From Lachnoclostridium sp. UBA7122 (lineage in GTDB: Bacteria > Bacillota > Clostridia > Lachnospirales > Lachnospiraceae): DNA of 11,407 bases. Position 1 is the stretch's first letter, and each line of letters begins with the position of its first letter. The notes beneath the pieces were generated by a model. The model had not been told where the DNA came from. It saw nothing but the letters and a program-made list of their open reading frames with translations, and made no database searches. A program made the position numbers and the translations under genes. The stretch lies in NCBI GenBank assembly GCA_002493085.1, contig DKXQ01000102.1, positions 1 to 11,407 of the forward strand, given 5' to 3'. Positions 1-7,645 of the stretch are shown here, in pieces.

Positions 1-113
1 TAATGAAATCAATTAAAAATAAAAATTCTATACCCAATTTAGGATATTTGAGTTATTATTATACTAAAAATGATAACTCAGATTTAAGATGATTAGCAGA
101 AAGAAGAGTATTT

Positions 114-761
114 ATGGCAGACTATATAAAAAAAATCATGGAAAGTGATACGCTTCCGGACCATGTTAAAAATTTAGTGTCTGAGGAGATGTATCATGGA
201 ATCGAAGTAAGCAGCCTTGCTGTGATGATAGCAGAGGAGCTTGGTGAGAGCAAAAGTTTTTGTGATGACCTGTCTGTGGCAGGAGTACTGCATGACATAG
301 GAAAGATGAAGATTAACCAGTATATTTTTTCAGAAGAAGATACGCTTGTAATTGAGCGTATGAAATATGTCAGGCAACATTCACTTTACAGCTATGAGAT
401 TTTAAATAAGGCCGGCTACAGTAAAAATATTCTGGAAGCTGTATTTTACCATCATGAGAATTATAATGGCACAGGATATCCTGACGGCTTAAAAGGAGAA
501 GAAATACCATGGATGGCAAGAATACTTAGGACATGTGACGTATTTGCAGCACTTACAAGTGACAGAAGCTACAGAAAAGCATTTGACCTTGATTCTGCTG
601 TACAGATAATGATAGATGAATTTGCTGATTATGATATGGATGTTTTTTTATCATTCCAGAGGATATTACATAATGGAAAATTTAAAGGAATATACAGTTT
701 AAGAAATAATATCAGCGGACTGCAGATGGAACAGCTTGCACTTTTTGAGAAAGTGATATAA
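114..761 (+). CDS. Stand-alone HD-GYP domain protein, probable cyclic-di-GMP phosphodiesterase
   Basis: This 215-residue soluble protein is almost entirely one HD-GYP domain. HD-GYP enzymes hydrolyse the second messenger cyclic di-GMP, lowering its level and usually favouring motility over attachment. The metal-binding pattern is visible in order: H28, the H60-D61 doublet followed by IGK (K64), H89, H113-H114, and D142. The GYP signature reads HHENYNGTGYPDG (residues 113-125), followed by the usual GEEIP and the RSYRKAF stretch (151-157). No receiver, PAS or membrane segment is present, so input must come from a partner or from expression. About 50 residues after the core (166-215) match nothing I recognise. 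The ATG at 114 follows a purine-rich AGAAAGAAGAG, a weak ribosome-binding site. The gene is separated from aspS by 98 bases holding that operon's promoter, so it is probably its own unit. Family assignment is firm; the substrate is inferred from the motif. Confidence 0.88.
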   Translation: MADYIKKIMESDTLPDHVKNLVSEEMYHGIEVSSLAVMIAEELGESKSFCDDLSVAGVLHDIGKMKINQYIFSEEDTLVIERMKYVRQHSLYSYEILNKAGYSKNILEAVFYHHENYNGTGYPDGLKGEEIPWMARILRTCDVFAALTSDRSYRKAFDLDSAVQIMIDEFADYDMDVFLSFQRILHNGKFKGIYSLRNNISGLQMEQLALFEKVI

Positions 762-780
762 GACTTTTTAGTAATGTTTC

Positions 781-809
781 TTGATATATTCAGACTTATG
801 GTATATTAT
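781..809 (+). promoter_or_regulatory. Probable sigma-70 type promoter for the aspS operon
   Basis: TTGATA (781-786) and TATTAT (804-809) are each one base from consensus and are separated by exactly 17 bases. Transcription would begin near 816, giving a leader of about 45 bases before aspS. It lies in the gap after the HD-GYP gene. It was read by eye only. Confidence 0.6.
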
Positions 810-849
810 ATTAGGTATGGTTTTTTAAGGTACAAAAAATTAGTTTACT

Positions 850-855
850 GGAGGG
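850..855 (+). promoter_or_regulatory. Strong ribosome-binding site of aspS
   Basis: GGAGGG sits 4-5 bases before ATG 860. It fixes the aspS start and suggests efficient translation initiation for the first gene of the operon. Confidence 0.75.
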
Positions 856-859
856 AATA

Positions 860-2656
860 ATGGCTGAATCAATGAGAGGCTTAAAGCGTACATGCAGATG
901 CGCAGAGCTTGGTGAAAAGGACATAGGAAGAGAAGTTACTGTAATGGGATGGGTGCAGAAGCAGCGCAATAAAGGCGGCATTATATTTGTTGACATGCGT
1001 GACCGTTCCGGAATATTACAGATTATATTTGAAGATGGCGGAATAGATAAAAAGTATTTTGCCATGGCTGAAAAACTTAGAAGTGAGTTTGTAATAGCTG
1101 TAAAGGGAAATGTTACAGCACGTTCTGGTGCAGTGAATGAAAATATTGCAACAGGTGCTATTGAAATAAGGGCAGAGGAACTGCGGATACTGTCAGAGTC
1201 AGATACACCGCCTTTTCCAATAGAAAGAAATAGTAAAACTAAGGAAGAACTAAGGCTTAAATACCGTTATCTTGACCTCAGGCGTCCTGACCTGCAGGAA
1301 AATATCCTGCTCCGGAGCAGGATTGCACAAATTGTACGCAAGTTTCTTACAGATGAGGGATTTATTGAGATAGAAACGCCAATGCTTACAAAGAGTACAC
1401 CAGAGGGCGCAAGGGACTACCTTGTACCAAGCAGGGTGCATCCAGGTTCATTCTATGCACTGCCACAGTCCCCGCAGCTTTTTAAGCAGCTTCTTATGTG
1501 CTCAGGGTATGACAGGTATTTCCAGATTGCAAGATGCTTCCGTGATGAAGACCTGCGTGCTGACAGACAGCCTGAATTTACACAGATTGATATGGAACTG
1601 TCATTTGTGGATGAAGATGATGTTATGGATGTCAATGAAAGGCTGCTTAAAACGTTATTTAAAGAAATACTTGACGTTGATATAGAGCTTCCGATACAGC
1701 GTATGGCATGGCAGGAGGCAATGGACAGGTTTGGTTCAGATAAGCCTGACCTTCGCTTTGGCATGGAACTAAAAAATGTGACAGAAGTTGTAAAAGACTG
1801 CGGTTTTGCGGTATTTGCCAGGGCAGCCAGTACGGGCGGTTCTGTACGTGGCATTAATGCAGAAGGACAGGGCGGCATGTCACGCAAGAAAATAGATGAA
1901 CTTGTAAAAACTGCAAAAGATTTTGGTGCAAATGGGCTTGCATGGCTTTCAGTTAATGAGGATGGGACATATAAATCATCATTTGCAAAGTTTATGCAGG
2001 AAGATGAGCTTAAAGCGCTTATAGCTGCAATGGATGGAAAGCCAGGAGACTTACTGCTGTTTGCGGCTGACAGGGATAAGGTTGTGTATGATGTGCTTGG
2101 AAACCTGCGCCTTGAACTGGCAGAAAGCCTTGGGCTTATTGATAAAGATTCATATAAATTCCTGTGGGTTACAGAATTCCCTGAATTTGAATATTCAGAG
2201 GAACAAGGCAGGTATCTTGCAATGCACCATCCGTTTACAATGCCTTTTGAGGAAGATATACAATATATTGGCTCTTCTCCTGAAAAAGTGCGTGCAAGGG
2301 CATATGATATTGTACTTAATGGTACAGAACTGGGAGGAGGTTCTGTGCGTATCCATCAGGATGATGTACAGGAAACGATGCTTAAAGCACTAGGCTTTAC
2401 GGAAGAAAGGGCACATGAGCAGTTTGGATTCCTTCTGGATGCATTCAGGTATGGCGTACCGCCACATGCGGGGCTTGCATATGGGTTTGACCGCCTTGTA
2501 ATGCTTATGGCAAAACAGGACAATATACGTGATGTAATAGCATTTCCAAAAGTCAAGGATGCGTCATGCCTTATGACAAGTGCACCAGATACAGTTGAAG
2601 ATATACAGCTTGAAGAACTTGGCATACAGGTTAAAGAAGCAGAAGACAAAGCATGA
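860..2656 (+). CDS. aspS: Aspartate--tRNA ligase (AspRS), bacterial type
   Basis: AspRS activates aspartate with ATP and charges tRNA-Asp in the cytoplasm. At 598 residues it has the usual bacterial length. An N-terminal OB-fold anticodon-binding domain covers roughly residues 15-110. The class II catalytic core includes a motif 1/flipping-loop region at FIEIETPMLTKSTPEGARDY (168-187), motif 2 at RCFRDEDLRADRQPEFTQID (225-244), and motif 3 at GLAYGFDRLVML (538-549). The GAD insertion typical of bacterial AspRS falls at about 290-415. The strong GGAGGG fixes the start. The gene leads an operon: its stop overlaps the next start as ATGA, and leuS follows that gene. Firmicute aspS genes are often controlled by a T-box leader, but the space here is too short for one. 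Whether it charges only tRNA-Asp or also tRNA-Asn cannot be told from this window. Confidence 0.98.
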   Translation: MAESMRGLKRTCRCAELGEKDIGREVTVMGWVQKQRNKGGIIFVDMRDRSGILQIIFEDGGIDKKYFAMAEKLRSEFVIAVKGNVTARSGAVNENIATGAIEIRAEELRILSESDTPPFPIERNSKTKEELRLKYRYLDLRRPDLQENILLRSRIAQIVRKFLTDEGFIEIETPMLTKSTPEGARDYLVPSRVHPGSFYALPQSPQLFKQLLMCSGYDRYFQIARCFRDEDLRADRQPEFTQIDMELSFVDEDDVMDVNERLLKTLFKEILDVDIELPIQRMAWQEAMDRFGSDKPDLRFGMELKNVTEVVKDCGFAVFARAASTGGSVRGINAEGQGGMSRKKIDELVKTAKDFGANGLAWLSVNEDGTYKSSFAKFMQEDELKALIAAMDGKPGDLLLFAADRDKVVYDVLGNLRLELAESLGLIDKDSYKFLWVTEFPEFEYSEEQGRYLAMHHPFTMPFEEDIQYIGSSPEKVRARAYDIVLNGTELGGGSVRIHQDDVQETMLKALGFTEERAHEQFGFLLDAFRYGVPPHAGLAYGFDRLVMLMAKQDNIRDVIAFPKVKDASCLMTSAPDTVEDIQLEELGIQVKEAEDKA

Positions 2657-3162
2657 CAAAAGAGCAGTATATTTTAATTATGGATTATATCCGTTCTTTA
2701 AAATACGGAACCAGAATAGTTTATATAACTGGCAAAGTCCTGACATATCTGGCGGCTTCAGCTTATATCTTTGTTATTGTACAGCTTATATTTTTACGGG
2801 ATATAAGAGCTATAAGAATTATAGCAGTGCCAGCAGCAGGTTTTATTATACTAACTGTATTCAGGGCAAAGTATAATGCAAAGAGACCATATGAAAAATA
2901 TGGCTTTAAACCGCTAATCCCAAAAGATACATGCGGCAAAAGTTTTCCAAGCAGGCATGTTTTTTCAATATTTATGTGTGCAGGTGCAGTAAGCTTTGTG
3001 TATCCTGTGCCTGGCACAGCTATATATATAATGGGATTTTTACTTGCTATAATAAGGGTGATATCAGGAGTGCACTTTCCAAAAGATGTAATAGCAGGTG
3101 CAGTTGCTGGAATTTTATGCACTATAGCAGGTTTTTCAGACTTATTAGGCAAGTTATCTTAA
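2653..3162 (+). CDS. PAP2-family membrane phosphatase
   Basis: This 169-residue membrane protein belongs to the type 2 phosphatidic acid phosphatase family, which removes phosphate from lipid substrates such as phosphatidate, phosphatidylglycerophosphate or undecaprenyl pyrophosphate. The three family motifs are present. Motif 1 is R71-x6-R78-P79, with arginine where lysine is usual. Motif 2 is PSRH (99-102), where PSGH is usual and H102 is the expected proton donor. Motif 3 is R135-x5-H141-x3-D145, where H141 would be the nucleophile. Hydrophobic segments lie near 29-48, 54-70, 103-119, 122-138 and 146-163. The ATG overlaps the aspS stop by four bases, so translation is probably coupled to aspS. 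leuS begins about 20 bases downstream. The actual substrate cannot be determined here; lying between two tRNA synthetase genes does not point to one. Confidence 0.85.
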   Translation: MTKEQYILIMDYIRSLKYGTRIVYITGKVLTYLAASAYIFVIVQLIFLRDIRAIRIIAVPAAGFIILTVFRAKYNAKRPYEKYGFKPLIPKDTCGKSFPSRHVFSIFMCAGAVSFVYPVPGTAIYIMGFLLAIIRVISGVHFPKDVIAGAVAGILCTIAGFSDLLGKLS

Positions 3163-3166
3163 AATA

Positions 3167-3174
3167 GAAAGAGG
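3167..3174 (+). promoter_or_regulatory. Ribosome-binding site deciding the leuS start
   Basis: GAAAGAGG (3167-3174) lies 8 bases upstream of GTG 3183 and 14 bases upstream of ATG 3189. It overlaps the GTG at 3174, which argues against initiation at that codon. Confidence 0.6.
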
Positions 3175-3182
3175 TGTTTAGA

Positions 3183-5597
3183 GTGGACATGTACAACCAC
3201 CATACAGTTGAAAAGAAATGGCAGAAAATCTGGGATGATGAGAAGGCATTTAAAACAGAAAATGACTATACAAAGCCTAAATTTTATGCTCTTGTCGAAT
3301 TCCCATATCCATCAGGCCAGGGACTGCATGTAGGGCATCCAAGACCTTATACAGCATTAGACATTGTATCACGCAAACGCAGGATGCAGGGATATAATGT
3401 ACTATTTCCGATGGGATGGGATGCATTCGGGCTTCCTACAGAGAATTATGCAATACAGAACAAAATCCATCCAAAGACAGTTACAGAAAAAAATGTAAAA
3501 CGTTTTAAAGGGCAGCTCCAGTCTCTTGGATATTCATTTGACTGGGACAGGGAAATAAATACAACAGACCCGGAATACTATAAATGGACACAGTGGATTT
3601 TCTTAAAGCTTTTTAAGGCAGGACTTGCTTATAAAAAAGAGATGCCTATTAACTGGTGCCCATCATGTAAAGTAGGACTTGCCAATGAAGAAGCTGCGGG
3701 CGGTGTATGTGAACGCTGTGGTTCAGAGGTAGTCCGCAAAGTAAAAAGTGAGTGGATGCTTAAAATAACAAATTATGCTGACAAGCTTCTGGATGGCCTT
3801 AATGATGTCGATTATATTGAACGTGTTAAAACTTCACAGATAAACTGGATTGGCCGCTCTGAGGGAGCGGAAGTGGACTTTAAACTTAAAGATAAAGACG
3901 AAATACTGCGTGTATATACAACACGCCCTGATACGCTGTTTGGTGCAACATATATGGTTGTTTCACCAGAACATCCGCTTGTTAGTAAATACAGGGATGA
4001 AATAAAGAACTGGGATGATGTAGTTAAATACCGTGAAATGGCTGCTAAAAAGTCTGATTTTGAACGTACTGAACTTGCAAAAGACAAAACAGGTGTTGTA
4101 CTGGATGGAATTATGGCTATAAATCCAATAAACGATACCGAAATTCCTGTCTGGATATCAGACTATGTACTTATGACATATGGTACAGGTGCAATTATGG
4201 CAGTTCCTGCACACGATACCAGGGACTGGGAGTTTGCAAAGAAGTTTAACCTGCCTATGGTACAGGTTGTAGAAGGCATGTCAGGACATGCAGATATTGA
4301 TGCTGCTGCATTTACAGATGTTGCAACTGGAAAGATGATAAACTCTGGTTTCCTTACAGGACTGTCTGTAGAAGAAGCAAAAGAGAAAGTCAAAGACTTT
4401 CTTACAGAAAAGGGCATAGGCAGCCGCAAGGTAAACTATAAGCTGCGTGACTGGGTATTTTCAAGACAGAGGTACTGGGGAGAACCAATTCCTATAGTAC
4501 ATTGTGAAAAATGTGGATATGTACCACTTGATGAAAGTGAGCTTCCGCTGCTGCTTCCAGAAGTAAAGAGCTATATGCCTTCAGATAATGGCGAATCACC
4601 TCTTGCAGCAATGACAGACTGGGTAAATACAACATGTCCTTGCTGCGGCGGACCGGCAAAACGTGAGACAGATACAATGCCACAGTGGGCTGGTTCTTCA
4701 TGGTATTTCTTAAGATATACAGACCCGGATAATAAAGAATGTCTTGCAAGTCCTGAAGCTCTTAGCTACTGGATGCCTGTAGACTGGTATAATGGCGGCA
4801 TGGAGCATACTACACTGCACTTGCTTTATTCACGTTTCTGGCATAAGTTCCTCTATGACCAGAAAGCAGTACCTACACCAGAACCATACCAGAAACGTAC
4901 TTCACATGGCATGATTCTTGGAAGCAATGGCGAGAAGATGAGCAAATCCCGCGGCAATGTAGTCAATCCGGATGATATTGTAAGGGACTATGGTGCAGAT
5001 ACCCTGCGCACTTATGAGATGTTTATAGGCGCATTTGACTTAAGTGCATCATGGTCTGATGATGGTGTAAAAGGATGCCGCCGCTTCCTTGAAAGGGTGT
5101 GGAAACTCCAGACAATAATGACTGGTGAAGAAGGCTACTCTGCTGATATGGAGATAAAGATGCACCAGACCATTAAAAAAGTCAGCAGCGATTTTGAAAA
5201 CCTTAAATTTAATACAGCGATTGCAGCAATGATGTCACTTATTAATGATTTTTATAAAAAAGATGCGGTTACAAAAGGTGAATACCAGACACTTATAACC
5301 CTGCTTAATCCTGTTGCCCCGCATATAACAGAAGAACTCTGGGAAATTACAGGAGGCAGTGGCAGGGTTTACCAGAATACATGGCCTGTATATGATGAGG
5401 CTAAGACTGTAGAATCTACAATAGAAATTGCTGTGCAGATTAATGGTAAAACTAAAGTTACAATTTTAATCACCAAAGATGAGGACAAGGAATCTGTGCT
5501 TACAAAGGCAAAAGACGCTCTCGGCAGCAGGCTTTCAGGAAATATTATAAAAGAAATATATGTTCCAGGGCGTATAGTAAACATTGTATCAAAATAG
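3183..5597 (+). CDS. leuS: Leucine--tRNA ligase (LeuRS)
   Basis: LeuRS charges tRNA-Leu in the cytoplasm and hydrolyses mischarged products. The class I signatures are clear: HVGHP (49-53) is the HIGH motif and KMSKS is at 585-589. A zinc-binding insert has CPSC (159-162) and CERC (176-179). The CP1 editing domain shows the threonine-rich TTRPDT (246-251) and the conserved aspartate D345 in the AHDTRD motif. A second cysteine-rich insert (CEKC, later CPCC) precedes the catalytic core. I place the start at GTG 3183, which is 8 bases after AGAGG (3170-3174) and gives 804 residues, close to the usual length in Firmicutes. The upstream GTG at 3174 lies inside that ribosome-binding site, and ATG 3189 is also possible. 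It follows the PAP2 gene closely and is probably co-transcribed with aspS. No T-box leader is present. Confidence 0.98.
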   Translation: MDMYNHHTVEKKWQKIWDDEKAFKTENDYTKPKFYALVEFPYPSGQGLHVGHPRPYTALDIVSRKRRMQGYNVLFPMGWDAFGLPTENYAIQNKIHPKTVTEKNVKRFKGQLQSLGYSFDWDREINTTDPEYYKWTQWIFLKLFKAGLAYKKEMPINWCPSCKVGLANEEAAGGVCERCGSEVVRKVKSEWMLKITNYADKLLDGLNDVDYIERVKTSQINWIGRSEGAEVDFKLKDKDEILRVYTTRPDTLFGATYMVVSPEHPLVSKYRDEIKNWDDVVKYREMAAKKSDFERTELAKDKTGVVLDGIMAINPINDTEIPVWISDYVLMTYGTGAIMAVPAHDTRDWEFAKKFNLPMVQVVEGMSGHADIDAAAFTDVATGKMINSGFLTGLSVEEAKEKVKDFLTEKGIGSRKVNYKLRDWVFSRQRYWGEPIPIVHCEKCGYVPLDESELPLLLPEVKSYMPSDNGESPLAAMTDWVNTTCPCCGGPAKRETDTMPQWAGSSWYFLRYTDPDNKECLASPEALSYWMPVDWYNGGMEHTTLHLLYSRFWHKFLYDQKAVPTPEPYQKRTSHGMILGSNGEKMSKSRGNVVNPDDIVRDYGADTLRTYEMFIGAFDLSASWSDDGVKGCRRFLERVWKLQTIMTGEEGYSADMEIKMHQTIKKVSSDFENLKFNTAIAAMMSLINDFYKKDAVTKGEYQTLITLLNPVAPHITEELWEITGGSGRVYQNTWPVYDEAKTVESTIEIAVQINGKTKVTILITKDEDKESVLTKAKDALGSRLSGNIIKEIYVPGRIVNIVSK

Positions 5598-5636
5598 TAA
5601 TATAGAATTGTACTAAAAATAATGTGGAAGTGTTAT

Positions 5637-7535
5637 ATGAAAAAGATATGTAAAGGTCTGGCTGCTTTGTGCATACTGGCTGGGCTCTGTATACTGGTTC
5701 CAAATAATGCACAGGCTAAAAAAAACATAAATGATACTGATTCCAAACTGGTATTAAAATATGATGACAGGCATACTTTTAATAAAGAAGTTAAAGAGAT
5801 TAGAACCATTTCTGTCAAATCATATGATGTAAAAACAGGTGAAGAAGATACAGCAGTGCTTACAGCTGCAGCAGATGATAAAAAGAAAGTTATTGCAACA
5901 GGCTGTGGCAAAGCTGTTGTTGAACTTGAGAATGGTAAACAGATTAATGTAAAAGTTAAAAAAGCCAAAATAAGCCTTCTGTTGCTTATAGGCCAGAGCA
6001 ATATGGAGGGAAGCCCGGATAAAACTGGTAATCTTTATGATTACCAGAATGAATATATTGTCAATAAACAGGGCAAAGTTTATAGTACATATGGGCCATC
6101 AACGTCCAGCCACTCGCTGACAAACGGCTGTTTTAAAACTGCTGCCCCTAAACTGTCTATATGGAATACAGACGAATATGTACCTGACAGCCTGACAGAT
6201 AACAGCAGTGAAAAAGAGTGGAGGCGTACTAATAACCTGACAGATGCAGAGACGGCAACTGGCAAGATGGGTGCAGATGGCGCACTTGCCAGGGAATGGG
6301 TAAAGAAAACAGATGAAAAAGTCTGGCTTGTCAATGCTGCCCACAGTGGAAGCTCTATTAATACATGGCTGCCAGGAGAAGAACGGAGTAATAACAATTT
6401 CTGGCAGGCAGTAACTTTATATAAAACATGCGAGCAGCTTCTAAATAAAGAAATTGAAGCAGGCCATTATAAATTAAGCCATAAAGGGTATTTCTGGCTT
6501 CAGGGAGAGTCTGATAATGAAATGGGCGCTAAAAAGTACCTGGATAATTTTATGGCTATGCATAAAAAGCTAAAAGAAGAAACAGGCAGTGGCAGAGGAC
6601 ATAAATACGAACATGTAAATAAAGATATGGAATTTGCAGGAATACTTATGGTCAGGGCACACAACAGGGCAACAGACAGCTCTGACCTCTATATGACAGG
6701 ACCAAGAAAAGCACAATACTACATGTGCAACTCTTCCAAAGATGAGTTTAAGGATATTTATCTTGCAAGCCATATTGCTGAAGAATGGGTAACAGATGAA
6801 GGCGTAGATGGATACTTTAAATCCAGATATGCAACTGCAGAAAAATTTCTTGAAGTTAGTAAAATGAAAAAGCAAGATGTAAAAATGCCTTCACAGGTGG
6901 CTGATGTACATCCTTCTGTGCACTATACACAGCTTGGCTATAACGAGCTGGGAAGAGATGCTGCTGCAAATATCTGTTATGCCCTTAAATACGCCAGTGC
7001 TCCAAAATCTGAAACAAATATAAAGCTTGTAGGTGAAGATGGATATACAGATATAACATCTTCTGTAAAGTCAAAATTTGATGATATGTCCCTTACTGTT
7101 AAAGTATTTCCTGCATATAAATCTAAATTGTTAAAAGTGATGCGTACAAAAGGGATAATGCTTGACAGATGGAATGTAAAATTCCAGTCAGACAATTATT
7201 TCAGCGGTAAAGTAAAGTATATAGCTGATGAAAAAACAAAAGTGTATACTCTGTGGTCTGAAAATGGTGAGAGCAGTATAAAAAGCATTATAAAAAATCC
7301 AGATGGAGGAATTAAAATAGACTGGAAAAAACTGGACAAAGCGTCATACTATAAAATTTTCCGGAGAATTGCAGGAACAAGCAAATGGATGTGCATAAAA
7401 ACGACTAAAAAGAATAAAAGTATAAGTTATACAGATTATGAGGCTATACAAGGCATAAGCTATGAATATATGGTAAGGGCATTTGATAAATTTGGAACAA
7501 AAGGAAAGAATTCAATATCATATATAGTAGCTTAA
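5637..7535 (+). CDS. Secreted SGNH/sialate O-acetylesterase-like (CE6-type) esterase with Ig-like and fibronectin III-like flanks
   Basis: This is an exported protein of 632 residues from ATG 5637, which has GGAAG six bases upstream; the in-frame ATG at 5622 lacks a ribosome-binding site. A lysine-rich start, a hydrophobic core and AQA (25-27) form a Sec signal peptide with no lipobox. Residues about 35-110 look like a small Ig-like beta domain. The catalytic domain (about 112-455) has GQSNMEG (119-125, nucleophile S121), WLQGESD (287-293) and VHYTQLGYNELG (428-439, catalytic H429), as in the sialate O-acetylesterase/carbohydrate esterase 6 group that removes acetyl groups from sugars. The Asp expected three residues before H429 appears to be Pro426; D423 and H425 lie nearby. 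After a beta-rich unknown region (460-555), residues 556-632 resemble a fibronectin type III domain. No terminator separates it from leuS. The substrate is not known; an acetylated glycan is the likely class. Confidence 0.8.
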   Translation: MKKICKGLAALCILAGLCILVPNNAQAKKNINDTDSKLVLKYDDRHTFNKEVKEIRTISVKSYDVKTGEEDTAVLTAAADDKKKVIATGCGKAVVELENGKQINVKVKKAKISLLLLIGQSNMEGSPDKTGNLYDYQNEYIVNKQGKVYSTYGPSTSSHSLTNGCFKTAAPKLSIWNTDEYVPDSLTDNSSEKEWRRTNNLTDAETATGKMGADGALAREWVKKTDEKVWLVNAAHSGSSINTWLPGEERSNNNFWQAVTLYKTCEQLLNKEIEAGHYKLSHKGYFWLQGESDNEMGAKKYLDNFMAMHKKLKEETGSGRGHKYEHVNKDMEFAGILMVRAHNRATDSSDLYMTGPRKAQYYMCNSSKDEFKDIYLASHIAEEWVTDEGVDGYFKSRYATAEKFLEVSKMKKQDVKMPSQVADVHPSVHYTQLGYNELGRDAAANICYALKYASAPKSETNIKLVGEDGYTDITSSVKSKFDDMSLTVKVFPAYKSKLLKVMRTKGIMLDRWNVKFQSDNYFSGKVKYIADEKTKVYTLWSENGESSIKSIIKNPDGGIKIDWKKLDKASYYKIFRRIAGTSKWMCIKTTKKNKSISYTDYEAIQGISYEYMVRAFDKFGTKGKNSISYIVA

Positions 7536-7553
7536 ATTGTACATATAAGATAC

Positions 7554-7578
7554 GGCTGGAGCGGACATCTCTCCAGCC
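7554..7578 (+). terminator. Stem-loop, probable terminator after the esterase gene
   Basis: GGCTGGAG (7554-7561) pairs perfectly with CTCCAGCC (7571-7578) around a 9-base loop. It lies 19 bases after the esterase stop and is followed by AATGTTTTAT, a weak T-rich tail. It probably ends the transcript that includes the esterase. An attenuator for the next gene is a less likely reading. Confidence 0.6.
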
Positions 7579-7598
7579 AATGTTTTATCTGCAACTTT

Positions 7599-7621
7599 GC
7601 TGCGCAAGACAAATGCACAGC
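7599..7621 (+). repeat. Imperfect stem-loop in the leader of the antiporter gene
   Basis: GCTGCGCA (7599-7606) can pair with TGCACAGC (7614-7621), with one C-A mismatch, around the 7-base loop AGACAAA. It ends about 11 bases before the ribosome-binding site of the antiporter gene. There is no T-tract, so it is not a terminator. Any regulatory role is speculation, and I recognise no riboswitch class. Confidence 0.35.
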
Positions 7622-7645
7622 GTATCTGTAAGAAAGGAAATTGTT

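Noticed and set aside
60..65. TATACT as a -10 element for the HD-GYP gene
   Set aside because: The -10 is good, but the only -35 candidate (TTTAGG 38-43, 16-base spacing) is poor; too weak to list.
5622..5636. ATG 5622 as the esterase start
   Set aside because: It lacks a ribosome-binding site, and GGAAG lies between it and ATG 5637, which begins a typical MKK signal peptide.
7580..7645. Longer start for the antiporter at ATG 7580, adding 22 residues
   Set aside because: The extension is cysteine-rich and unlike the family, has no ribosome-binding site and starts just after the stem-loop at 7554-7578; AAAGGAAA supports ATG 7646.
7579..7645. Riboswitch (for example a Mn2+ or Ca2+ type) in the antiporter leader
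   Set aside because: Only one imperfect 8-bp hairpin is visible in 67 bases; the region is too short and lacks the conserved loops of known classes.
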